Made by a program: the position numbers and the translations under genes. 64,000 nucleotides of DNA, taken from NCBI GenBank assembly GCA_963702035.1, contig OY969700.1:806001-870000 (forward strand), given 5' to 3'. The notes beneath the pieces were generated by a model that had not been told where the DNA came from, ran no database searches, and worked only from the letters and a program-made list of their open reading frames with translations. Numbering within the stretch: the first letter of the stretch is position 1; each line of letters starts with the position of its first letter. Positions 7,332 to 14,492 of this stretch are shown one piece after another. The DNA is from VRUE01 sp963702035 (GTDB taxonomy: Bacteria > Actinomycetota > Thermoleophilia > Solirubrobacterales > 70-9).

Positions 7332-9161
7332 TTACCGGCCGATTCCGCGCCCGATCCCTCGCTCTGCCCGCCGCGCACGCGCGAGCTGACGTTTTAGGCC
7401 GAGTTCCCGCTGAATCCGTCGCAGGCTTCGCTCTGCCGCTTTTCGCGCGGATCGCTCCTGCGGTCGAGTTCCGAAGGCACGGCTCTTGTCGGTGACGCCG
7501 TGCTCTTGGCGGTAGCTCTCGATCTTCCTCACTCCGCTATCCCAGCACTCGCGCTTGACCGGATCGGCTGGCCTCTCCCCCAGCTCCCTGACGATGTATG
7601 GGGGCGGGGCGACCTGAGCGGCGGCGACCTGCGGCGCTCGCCGTTCGGCGAGGACGCCATCGACTGCCGCCCGCTCGGCCCAGATGGCGTCGCGGTCGCT
7701 GCTTCTCTCCATCGCCTGCTGCGTGAGAGCAGTGCGGCGCTCGACCAGCGCAGGGGTGGACAACTCCGAAGGCTCGAAGCGCCGCGCCTCGTCGTGGGCG
7801 GCGGCCTGGGAGCCGTCGCGCTGAGTGGCTTCTGCGATGTGCTCAAGCCCCTCGCGCAGATACGGCGAGCGCGGCGCGTACTCCTCCCGCTGCGTCTGAA
7901 TCTCCGGCGTCGCGTACAGGTAGGTCTCCTCTCGACTGCGCGAGGTCGCCACATAGAACTCCTGCTTGTCCATCGAGGGATCGGCCATCACGTAGGCGCG
8001 ATCGACAGTGGTTCCCTGGGCGCAGTAGGTGGTGACGGCGTAGGCGTGTTCCAGCGCTGGCGCATCGCCATACGGGTTGGTTCGCGAAAGGTAGGCAGCG
8101 TCAACCTCGACCTGGCGAGGGCTGTCGATGCCGCTCAGGACGACCGTGCGGTCAGTCGGGTCCACCTCGGCGACCGTCCAACGCTCGCGGTTGTAGATGT
8201 CGAGCGTGCGGTCGTTGACGCGGGTGATGACCTGATCGCCAGCGGCGAAGGCGTTGCCGCCGACCTCGATCTCCTCGGGGCCGACCCTCCCCCGCTCCCG
8301 CATCACGGCGCGCGCCAGCTCGTTCAACTTCTCCACGTCGGCGTTTCGCTTCGCCACCATCACGGCGTCCTCGCCGCCGGCGAATGCCTCCTGCCAGTCG
8401 CGGACCATCGCCTCGCGCCGCGCCCCGGCATTGGGGGCGACGATCACCCGCTCCTCGGAGCGGTAGAGCGAAAGCGCCTCGCGGCCCTCTCCCTCGCGAA
8501 TGCGCTTCGCCGCCTCGCGGTCGGTCTCGTGATGGTGTCGGATCACCTGATCGAGATAGATCGGCTCGGCGCGCTTGGCGAGCGCCCCGAACAGCCCGCC
8601 CGCCTCGATCTCGCCGAGCTGCTGCGGATCGCCGACCAGGACGAGCTTCGCCCCCGCATCGTCGGCGTGGGCGACCAAGCGGGCCAGGGTCGCGGAGTCC
8701 ACCATCCCGGCCTCATCGACCAGGAGAACCGAGCCGTCAGCCAATCCCTCGGTGCCAGCTCGCGCCGCGCGGTCAAGCTCGCCGAGCAGGCTGGCGATGC
8801 TGGTAGCCGAAAGGCCCTCGGAGCGCATGACGTTGGCAGCGCGCCAGGTAGGAGCCGCAGCCCGCAGCTCGATTCCGGCCTGCGCCCAACCTTCGGCCGC
8901 GGCGACGATGGCGTAGGTCTTGCCGGTGCCGGCCTCGCCGATCACGACCGTCACTCCCTCGGCACTGGAAAGCAGGCGGCGCACCATCTCGCGCTGGTCG
9001 GCCTTCAGCGTGGGACGAGAGCGGATGACCTGGGCCGCGATCAAGTCGCCCGCCGCCGGGACGCCCTGCGTCCTCATCCGCTCTGCGGTAGCCAGCGCCG
9101 TGCGCTCGATCTCCCAGACTCGCCGCGTCGTGAAGCGCGGCTCCCCAGGGCTCACGGTCAT
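7332..9161 (-). CDS. MobF/TraA-type relaxase, helicase part only
   Basis: From ATG 9161 the protein is 609 aa. It starts with SPGEPRFTTRRVWEIERTAL, which in TraA/MobF relaxases marks the junction to the helicase domain. It then shows a RecD2/UvrD-type superfamily I helicase: Walker A GEAGTGKT, Walker B LLVDEAG, GDPQQL and a C-terminal VTTYCAQGTTVDRAYV block. The tail is charged and coiled. The N-terminal relaxase domain with its tyrosines and HUH triad is missing; the frame stays open to 9479 but that extension is Arg/Ser-rich shadow sequence. Strand transfer would need a relaxase supplied from elsewhere. The call of a truncated mobilisation gene is inference from domain content. Confidence 0.8.
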   Translation of the reverse strand: MTVSPGEPRFTTRRVWEIERTALATAERMRTQGVPAAGDLIAAQVIRSRPTLKADQREMVRRLLSSAEGVTVVIGEAGTGKTYAIVAAAEGWAQAGIELRAAAPTWRAANVMRSEGLSATSIASLLGELDRAARAGTEGLADGSVLLVDEAGMVDSATLARLVAHADDAGAKLVLVGDPQQLGEIEAGGLFGALAKRAEPIYLDQVIRHHHETDREAAKRIREGEGREALSLYRSEERVIVAPNAGARREAMVRDWQEAFAGGEDAVMVAKRNADVEKLNELARAVMRERGRVGPEEIEVGGNAFAAGDQVITRVNDRTLDIYNRERWTVAEVDPTDRTVVLSGIDSPRQVEVDAAYLSRTNPYGDAPALEHAYAVTTYCAQGTTVDRAYVMADPSMDKQEFYVATSRSREETYLYATPEIQTQREEYAPRSPYLREGLEHIAEATQRDGSQAAAHDEARRFEPSELSTPALVERRTALTQQAMERSSDRDAIWAERAAVDGVLAERRAPQVAAAQVAPPPYIVRELGERPADPVKRECWDSGVRKIESYRQEHGVTDKSRAFGTRPQERSARKAAERSLRRIQRELGLKRQLARARRAERGIGRGIGR

Positions 9162-9420
9162 GACCGACGACGAAATGCAGCGTGTCGTCCTGGCCGTGAT
9201 CCTTCGCGAATACCCGGTGCTTCTGATCTTCCCGGCGCTCGCCTGCGAGCTGTTCGAGAACCCGAACGATCTTGCTGGCGGCATGGCGCTCGCCCGCGCC
9301 GTCCGCGATCTGGTCGAGGAGGGGTTGCTGTACAGCAACGGCTTACTCGTCCTGCCGAGCCGTTCGGCGCTCCACGTCAGGCGACTGAGCGGGGGTGGCG
9401 GCTGGGCAGCGTGGCGGTGA
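9160..9420 (+). CDS. Small predicted winged-helix protein, 86 aa
   Basis: The sequence TDDEMQRVVLAVILREYPVLL...ARAVRDLVEEGLLYSNGLLVLPSRSALHVRRL resembles small actinobacterial proteins with one winged-helix-like fold (two helices then a beta-hairpin wing, LLYSNGLLVLP). They are often carried on mobile elements; the function is probably DNA-binding. Its ATG overlaps the ATG of the divergent helicase gene in the palindrome TCATGA, so there is no space for normal promoters between them. A long inverted repeat begins in its stop codon. Confidence 0.6.
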   Translation: MTDDEMQRVVLAVILREYPVLLIFPALACELFENPNDLAGGMALARAVRDLVEEGLLYSNGLLVLPSRSALHVRRLSGGGGWAAWR

Positions 9421-9533
9421 CAGCGGTTTCTCGGGGGTCGAAGCGCTCGGGGGGTGCTTGCTTCCCCAATAGGGTGCAAGCGCAGGCCACAGGGACTCCC
9501 TAGGTGTGCTTCGGCCCCCGAGAAACCGCTGTC
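9419..9533. repeat. Long inverted repeat A
   Basis: Arms 9419-9444 and 9508-9533 pair over 26 bp with one mismatch. An inner GCTTGC/GCAAGC pairing lies in the 63-base middle. It begins in the stop codon of the upstream 86-aa gene and ends 48 bases before the next gene. It could terminate transcription on either strand, but is far longer than usual terminators. It is the first of eight such structures in the window. Confidence 0.85.
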
Positions 9534-9581
9534 GCGAGCAGAATTGCCATCTGGCCGGACGCAGCCGGTAGAATCGAGCCA

Positions 9582-9803
9582 ATGGCGACTGCGGTAAAGA
9601 AGCTCGACCTAGAGGTCGGGGAGTTGGTTGAAGTCGGCGGGCGGCGCTACGAGGTCGTGCCCTCCCGCGAGGGCGGTCTGACGCTTGAGCCCCCGATCAC
9701 GCCGGTCTCCGAGCTGTACGCGGAGCGCGGTTGGAAGCCAGCATCCGAGGAGGACTTCGAGCGGCTGACCGCCGACGACTTGCCTCCCGACGGCGAGGGC
9801 TGA
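9582..9803 (+). CDS. Hypothetical small acidic protein, 73 aa
   Basis: The ATG start gives ATAVKKLDLEVGELVEVGG followed by a small beta-rich domain (RYEVVPSREGGLTLEPP) and an acidic tail (EEDFERLTADDLPPDGEG). The layout, a small beta fold plus an acidic tail, is reminiscent of antitoxins or anti-restriction proteins, but I recognise no family. The next gene starts 77 bases later on the same strand. Confidence 0.5.
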   Translation: MATAVKKLDLEVGELVEVGGRRYEVVPSREGGLTLEPPITPVSELYAERGWKPASEEDFERLTADDLPPDGEG

Positions 9804-9880
9804 GGCCCGGTCGATCCGGCCGGTTCCCGCACCGCGTCCAGGTTGCGGGATCGGTTCGCGCTACGGCCTATGCTGCCTGC

Positions 9881-10285
9881 GTGAGTCAGTCAGGGGAGAA
9901 AAAGCTGCCTCCCGCTTCAGTCGAGTTCGGCGGTCGGGAGTGGGTCGAGGAGGTCGAGCGCTTTGAGCCTGGCGCGGTTGCCCGAGCACGGGCAGAGAGT
10001 GCCCGTAGGGCAATCGAGGCCGGAGGTCGCAAGCTCCCCTGGCGGCGGTGCGAACCCGACCACGAGAGCGGCGCGCATCTGCCGGGGTGCCGGAAGCTCT
10101 ACTTGCCGCTGGATGCTGAGGGGGCCTCAGCTGCCCCCTACGGCTTCGTCTTCCAGCTCGTCAAGACTTCCAACGACACGCTGATCTGGAACTTCATCGC
10201 CTTCGGCGAGCGCCACCCGGACAACCCGAACACCCGCACCGTCTACGAACGAGCGCACAAGCGCCTTCATGGCCGTTACCCCTAA
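9881..10285 (+). CDS. Hypothetical protein, 134 aa
   Basis: I chose GTG 9881 because the upstream part of the open frame is Arg-rich shadow sequence overlapping the preceding gene. A TATGCT box lies about 10 bases before the GTG, which fits leaderless transcription. The product has a helical N-terminal half and a more conserved-looking C-terminal half (PGCRKLYLPL...YGFVFQLVKTSNDTLIWNFIAFGERHP...VYERAHKRLHGRYP). The compact alpha/beta C-terminus recalls RelE/ParE-sized domains, but no key residues identify it. Function unknown. Confidence 0.55.
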   Translation: MSQSGEKKLPPASVEFGGREWVEEVERFEPGAVARARAESARRAIEAGGRKLPWRRCEPDHESGAHLPGCRKLYLPLDAEGASAAPYGFVFQLVKTSNDTLIWNFIAFGERHPDNPNTRTVYERAHKRLHGRYP

Positions 10286-10948
10286 CCCGCTTACTACTGC
10301 CTGACGCGAACGCCCCAGCCATACTCATGTGCAAGTCTGGTCAAAATGAGCAGTCCGACTACTTTTCGTTCAGCACGTACTTGCTCACCAAAACAAGAAT
10401 GATCAAAGCCTGAATTGCTAGCGCAACTTCCATGACGTGCCTCTCGGTCGGGCGACGACGTGGCGACGTGGCCATGCGTCTCTTGCCCATTACATACGGC
10501 ACGCCAAAGCCGATGTCAATTCTCTGACATCGGCTTTAGAGAACAAAGCTATTGGGTGCCGCCGACCGTGACAACCCGCCTGAACAAGGTACCACTGCAA
10601 AATACTAAAAATTATATAAGTAAAAGGCCCAGAAATAAAAAAAAGTGGTTTCTTGATCTTATTTTTTGGCATCACCTCACGGGATTCACACGCAACCAAA
10701 ATGTTAAGCGTGTGTGTATCAACCACGGTACCCTCTGTCATCAAGCCATCAAGCGATCGACTCCCGGGTCGCGTTGCCGTTCCGTTTCGCGCGAGAGCCG
10801 GCGCCGCGCGCAGGCCGAGGGGCCAGCGCGATGGCCGCGCTACTCCAAGCGTCTTCTCAGGTCGAACGCTTGCGCCTGATGCTCCCGGCAAATTGTTAAG
10901 AAGGCGGGGCGTTCGGCCGGTTTCTTGGACGTATAGGGCAGAGAACCG
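10286..10948. other. 663-bp intergenic region with an AT-rich core
   Basis: There is no convincing gene. Bases 10590-10680 are extremely AT-rich for this genome (runs of A and T, ATTATATAAG), next to the excisionase gene. A perfect hairpin lies at 10506-10537. Frames crossing this region have no domain features. It may hold the element's replication or transfer origin or the excisionase control region; I cannot tell which. Confidence 0.55.
10506..10537. repeat. Perfect 13-bp hairpin in the element's intergenic region
   Basis: AAAGCCGATGTCA pairs with TGACATCGGCTTT across a 6-base loop (ATTCTC). There is an A-run on one side and a T-run on the other, so it could work as a bidirectional terminator. 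It could equally be an operator for a dimeric regulator. Confidence 0.6.
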
Positions 10949-11146
10949 ATGCCCGACTCCCAACTGCTCGCCGAACCTCTGCTCGATGCCAACGAAGCGG
11001 CGCGGCTGCTCAGGGTGCCGCGCAGCACGCTCTACGAGCTGGTGCGCTCGCGAGGATTGCCGCATGTGAGGATCGGGCGGCGGGGGCTTCGGTTCACTCG
11101 GGTCGACCTCGCCCGCTGGATCGGCGAGAACAGCTACGGGCGTTAG
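10949..11146 (+). CDS. xis: Excisionase-family DNA-binding protein
   Basis: The 65-aa product (LLDANEAARLLRVPRSTLYELVRSRGLPHVRIGRRGLRFTRVDLARWI) is a textbook MerR-like HTH_17/excisionase domain: winged HTH with a Gly-Arg-Arg wing. Such proteins bend att DNA to drive excision or regulate the integrase gene. Its stop codon overlaps the integrase stop by 4 bases (TTAG), a convergent arrangement common for small excisionase-integrase pairs. It is probably the recombination directionality factor of this element. Confidence 0.85.
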   Translation: MPDSQLLAEPLLDANEAARLLRVPRSTLYELVRSRGLPHVRIGRRGLRFTRVDLARWIGENSYGR

Positions 11147-12324
11147 CCCGACTTGTTGACGAGGTCCGGAGCGGCGCTGTCGATGAAGGCGGCGGAGATT
11201 CGCCGGGCGGCGTCCTGCCTCGGCTTGAACTGAAGGTAGCGCTGGGTCGTCGCCAAGTCCTGGTGGCCCATCCACTCCATGACCTCGCGGGAGTCGGCCG
11301 TGCGGATCGCGTGGGAGCCGAAGGTGTGGCGGAGGTCATGGAAGCGCAGCTCGCGCAGCCCGGCCTTCTTGAGCGCCGCCTTGTAGCGGTCGCGGAGCTT
11401 GCGCCCGGCGAGGTGGCCTCCCCTGGCTCCGGTGAAGACGAGATCGTCGTCGCCTCGGAACTCGTCGCGGCGTCCGAGGCTGGCGAGCGCTTCGGCGACC
11501 TCGTCGGCCATCGGCACGGTGCGCTCCTGGCCGCTCTTGGGCGTATCGACGCGGCCATTGGTGAAGCTCTGGCGGACGTGGATCGCGCTGTTGACGAAGT
11601 CCACGTCGCGCCAGCGCAGCGCCAGCAGCTCCCCCAGGCGCAGGCCCGTGAACGCCGCCGTCAGGTAGACCGTGCCGTCCTGCTTCGAGGCAGCGGCTCG
11701 GACGAGCGCCAAGACCTCCTCGCGGGAGAACACGTCGATGTTGCCGCGCTTGGCGTGAGGCCGTCGCTCGACGTTGGCGACGGGATTCGCCGGTAGCTTG
11801 TAGCGGCGCTGCGCCCAGACGAAAAGGCCGTGGAGCACCGTCAGGTACTTGTTGACGGTTCGATCCGAGAGGTCTTCGGCGACCAGGGCGTCGCGGAAGC
11901 CCTCGACCATCTCCGGCGTCACCTCCTCCAAGCGCACCTTCTCGCCGAACTGCTCACGGAAGACCTTCTTCATCCGGTCGGTCATGTGCTCGTAGTCGAT
12001 CTGGGTCGAGAGCTTGATCTTGCGGTCGCGCTTGTAGTCGAGCCAGTCGTCGCAGGCGACGGCGAAGGTCGTCCCGGTGCGGACCATGCCGGGCAGCTCG
12101 CCGCGCCGGGCCTTGGCGAGCGTGTCGTCCAGCCAGGCCCTCGCGGTCGTCTTCGTGAAGTAGCCGGCGGGCGGCTCCTGCTTGCGGTCGGTCCAGTGCG
12201 GGCCGATCCGCCGCTGGACCTGGCGGCCGTCCGGCAGCCGGTACTTCGCGTACCACTGCGGCCCGCGCTTGCGCTCGATCTTGAAGACGTGGCCGCTGAT
12301 CGCTTTCGTCGCCTGGCGTTGCAT
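11143..12324 (-). CDS. int: Tyrosine recombinase/integrase
   Basis: The 393-aa product has an N-terminal arm-binding region, a SAM-like core-binding domain (about residues 85-180) and a catalytic domain with the full set of residues: R229 (TGLRLGELLALRW), K263 (KSGQERTVP), H329 and R332 (HDLRHTFGSH), H354 (MGHQD) and nucleophile Y363 (TTQRY). It lies about 160 bases inside the intact tRNA-Glu copy and reads away from it. It should recombine the 43-bp att cores by a Holliday-junction mechanism. Confidence 0.96.
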   Translation of the reverse strand: MQRQATKAISGHVFKIERKRGPQWYAKYRLPDGRQVQRRIGPHWTDRKQEPPAGYFTKTTARAWLDDTLAKARRGELPGMVRTGTTFAVACDDWLDYKRDRKIKLSTQIDYEHMTDRMKKVFREQFGEKVRLEEVTPEMVEGFRDALVAEDLSDRTVNKYLTVLHGLFVWAQRRYKLPANPVANVERRPHAKRGNIDVFSREEVLALVRAAASKQDGTVYLTAAFTGLRLGELLALRWRDVDFVNSAIHVRQSFTNGRVDTPKSGQERTVPMADEVAEALASLGRRDEFRGDDDLVFTGARGGHLAGRKLRDRYKAALKKAGLRELRFHDLRHTFGSHAIRTADSREVMEWMGHQDLATTQRYLQFKPRQDAARRISAAFIDSAAPDLVNKSG

Positions 12325-12378
12325 CGCTACCCCCTACGTCCAGAGCTGGGACGCTTTGCCCCGCTCGCCGGAAACCTC

Positions 12379-12424
12379 GTGTCCCAGGTTTCTAGCACGA
12401 CTTCGGGACATATTCTGGGACACG
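12379..12424. promoter_or_regulatory. Candidate right arm-type sites and integrase operator
   Basis: GGGACA...GGGACACG at 12405-12424 matches the left-end motif at 4093-4112 in 16 of 20 positions. An inverted copy of the second unit (CGTGTCCCA, starting 12379) makes a 9-bp inverted repeat with it. The block lies just upstream of the integrase start. It could bind integrase, excisionase or a repressor. Confidence 0.5.
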
Positions 12425-12453
12425 AGCATCGACTTCAACCGGCCCCAGATACG

Positions 12454-12480
12454 AAAAAACCCCGCATTTGCGGGGCTTTC
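12454..12480 (-). terminator. Intrinsic terminator after tRNA-Glu
   Basis: Read on the minus strand, a CCCCGCA/TGCGGGG stem is followed by six T. It lies 7 bases downstream of the tRNA-Glu 3' end and inside the element, so the element supplies the terminator of the tRNA it occupies. A short T-run on the other side may make it bidirectional. Confidence 0.85.
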
Positions 12481-12485
12481 GTGGA

Positions 12486-12528
12486 ATACCGCTACGGGGA
12501 TTCGAACCCCGGTTTCCGGACTGAGAAT
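12486..12528. repeat. Right attachment site (att core inside tRNA-Glu)
   Basis: This perfect 43-bp copy of 3966-4008 covers the 3' half of the intact tRNA-Glu gene, up to the anticodon loop. Because the element carries this 3' half, the tRNA stays functional after integration. Confidence 0.92.
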
Positions 12529-12559
12529 CCGGCGTCCTAGTCCCCTAGACGATAGCGGC
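12487..12559 (-). tRNA. tRNA-Glu(CTC)
   Basis: The 73-nt cloverleaf has acceptor GCCGCTA/TAGCGGT, T-arm GGTTCGAATCC and anticodon loop TTCTCAG with CTC. Discriminator A; no encoded CCA. It is the integration target of the element to its left. Confidence 0.96.
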
Positions 12560-12696
12560 GCGGAGCGACAGTCTAGCGAGACGGCTCGGCGGTGTCGGCC
12601 GGTGGTTCCGTCCGGGGGCGAGGCTAGCTTACGAACATGTGTTCGTACGGACGGTGCCCTCGTCAGGCCAGCCCAAACGATAGATTTGGGCTCCTA

Positions 12697-12780
12697 GCGG
12701 GCGTGCTGGAACTGGTATACAGCATCGGCTCAGAACCGGTGGCGCGGAAGCGCATGAGGGTTCGACTCCCTCCGCCCGCA
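12697..12780 (+). tRNA. tRNA-Leu(CAG)
   Basis: This 84-nt class II tRNA has a long variable arm (GGCGCGGAAGCGC region). Acceptor GCGGGCG/CGCCCGC; anticodon loop CTCAGAA gives CAG. T-loop GGTTCGACTCC. Discriminator A. Confidence 0.95.
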
Positions 12781-12787
12781 TTTCGCC

Positions 12788-13579
12788 ATGCACTCTAAGG
12801 CGATCGTCGCCGAGGCGTTGCGGCTTCGGGATGAGGAGGGACTCGGGGCTCGGCGAGTTGCTCGTCGGCTCGGGATTGCCCTGCCGACCGTGCGGGATTG
12901 GCATTCGGGGAAGGTGCCGCGCCGCTCGCGCCTCAAGGCTGGCGATACATGCTGTCCGCCTGAGTGTTCCGCGTGTGGGCAGGATGAACATCGCTTGGAC
13001 GAACTCGGCCCGGCTTACGTTCATCTCTTGGGCCTCTATCTGGGCGACGGCTGCATCTCAAAGCACCCGCGCGGCGTATATCGACTTCGCATCTTCTTGG
13101 ACAAGAAATATCCACGCATAGTCGCGGAATGCGTCGACTCGATGCGGGCCACGGTCCCAGGCAACAAGGTCCACACATTGCTCACACCGTCCAATTGTTT
13201 CTCGGTTTCCGCCTACACGCGTTCGTGGCCGTGCCTGTTCCCGCAACATGGACCGGGCAAAAAGCACGACCGACCCATATTCCTTGCCGAGTGGCAACAA
13301 AAACTCGCTGAGCGCTGGCCCGAGCAACTACTCAAGGGATTGATCCAGTCGGACGGCTGTCGCTCGTACAGCACCGGCAAGGGCGGCTGGACCCAGCCTC
13401 GCTATGCCTTCTCAAACGTCTCCACTGACATCACGAGCATCTTCTGCTCCGCCTGCGATCGCCTTGGGCTGCGTTGGACCGCTTCCTTTCCGACGAATGA
13501 GGCGGCGGCGGTTTCGATCTACGTGTCGCGCAGGGCCGACGTTGCCAGGCTGGACGAGTTCGTCGGGCCCAAGCGCTGA
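12788..13579 (+). CDS. HTH plus LAGLIDADG-type endonuclease-like protein
   Basis: The 263-aa product begins with a Homeodomain/resolvase-like HTH (LRLRDEEGLGARRVARRLGIALPTVRDW), then a CPPECSACG Cys cluster. Two LAGLIDADG-like helices follow (VHLLGLYLGDGC and LLKGLIQSDGC), each with the acidic Asp that binds Mg in homing endonucleases. Such free-standing proteins recur next to tRNAs in actinobacteria; whether they cut DNA or act as regulators is not settled. It starts 7 bases after tRNA-Leu and its 3' end overlaps the convergent hydrolase gene by about 60 bases. Confidence 0.82.
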   Translation: MHSKAIVAEALRLRDEEGLGARRVARRLGIALPTVRDWHSGKVPRRSRLKAGDTCCPPECSACGQDEHRLDELGPAYVHLLGLYLGDGCISKHPRGVYRLRIFLDKKYPRIVAECVDSMRATVPGNKVHTLLTPSNCFSVSAYTRSWPCLFPQHGPGKKHDRPIFLAEWQQKLAERWPEQLLKGLIQSDGCRSYSTGKGGWTQPRYAFSNVSTDITSIFCSACDRLGLRWTASFPTNEAAAVSIYVSRRADVARLDEFVGPKR

Positions 13580-14454
13580 GCGGTTGCGCTGATCTCCTCG
13601 ACGAAGTCGGGCCATAGCTTGGGCGGGAGGTCGTGGCCCATGCCGTCGAAGATGCGCAGGTGGGAGTCGCGGATCGCGCGGGCGGTGGCGCGGCCGGCGA
13701 GGGGGCGGATCAGGGGGTCGCTCGCCCCGTGGATGACCGTCGCCGGCAGGCGCAGCCTTTCGAGCGCCGCGGTGCGGTCGCCCGAAGCGATGATCGCGTG
13801 CAGCTGGCGGGCGATGCCGGCGCGGCTGTGCGAGCGGTCATAGGAGGCGCCGGCCATCTCGCGAAAGCGCGCCTCGTCCATCGGGTATGCGGGCGAGCCG
13901 ATCGTGCGGAAGGTCTTCACGGTGCGCTCGATCGCCGCCTCGCGCCCGGCGCCCGGACGGGCAAACAGCGTCCCGAACGCCTTCCAGGTGGGCATCCCGA
14001 GCCAGCGGTTGCCGGTCGAGGACATCATCGAGACCAGCGAGCGGACCCGCTCGGGGCGGCGGATCGCCACCGTCTGGGCGATCATGCCGCCCATCGAGGC
14101 ACCGACCAGGTTCGCCGACTCGATGCCGAGGTGGTCCATCAGCCCGGTCGTGTCCGCGGCCATGTCGCGCAGCAGGTAGGGAGCGGTGCGGCGACGGCCG
14201 AGCAGCATGTCGGTGCGCTTGGGCACGCCCGCCGCCTCGATCTTGGTCGAGCGGCCGATATCGCGGTTGTCGAAGCGGACGACGCGGAAGCCGCGCTCGG
14301 CCAGCATCGCGCAGAACTCCTCGTCCCAGGCGAGCATCTGCGTCGCCAGACCCATGATCAGCAGCAGCGGCTCGCCGCCCGGGTCGCCGATCTCCTGGTA
14401 GGCGATCTCGATCCCGTTGACGGGAGCCAGACGCTCCTCGCTGAGGCCGCTCAT
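13519..14454 (-). CDS. Alpha/beta-fold hydrolase
   Basis: From ATG 14454 the product is 311 aa. It has an alpha/beta hydrolase core with LLLIMGLATQ at the oxyanion region, FDNRDIGRS, the nucleophile elbow GASMGG (Ser about residue 120), a late Asp (HGASDPL) and a catalytic His in DGMGHDLP. Together these suggest an esterase, lipase-like or carboxyl-hydrolase enzyme; the substrate is unknown. The frame runs upstream of 14454, but that part is Arg-rich shadow. It is divergent to the phosphoesterase gene with a 38-base gap. Confidence 0.88.
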   Translation of the reverse strand: MSGLSEERLAPVNGIEIAYQEIGDPGGEPLLLIMGLATQMLAWDEEFCAMLAERGFRVVRFDNRDIGRSTKIEAAGVPKRTDMLLGRRRTAPYLLRDMAADTTGLMDHLGIESANLVGASMGGMIAQTVAIRRPERVRSLVSMMSSTGNRWLGMPTWKAFGTLFARPGAGREAAIERTVKTFRTIGSPAYPMDEARFREMAGASYDRSHSRAGIARQLHAIIASGDRTAALERLRLPATVIHGASDPLIRPLAGRATARAIRDSHLRIFDGMGHDLPPKLWPDFVEEISATAQRLGPTNSSSLATSALRDT

Positions 14455-14492
14455 CCAAGGGAGCTTAGACCGGACAGCTAAGTTTGCCCTCA

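Larger units (their letters stand above)
3966..12528. mobile_element. Integrative element in tRNA-Glu(CTC) carrying a CBASS operon
   Basis: A 43-bp perfect direct repeat (3966-4008 and 12486-12528) brackets the region. The right copy is the 3' half of an intact tRNA-Glu gene and the left copy is an orphan. A tyrosine integrase gene lies next to the intact tRNA, with an excisionase gene beside it, the standard layout of tRNA-targeted elements. Internal genes include a relaxase-derived helicase and a four-gene operon of visibly lower GC. Matching 20-bp motifs lie just inside each end. The element looks structurally complete for excision; the missing relaxase domain suggests it is not self-transmissible. 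Confidence 0.88.

Noticed and set aside
7500..9503. 667-codon plus-strand frame
   Set aside because: It is the antisense shadow of the helicase gene, which has real domain motifs on the minus strand.
10490..10700. Small hydrophobic protein on the minus strand (FFISGPFTYIIFSILQWYLV)
   Set aside because: The frame is open only because of the AT-rich DNA; no ribosome site or sensible start was found.
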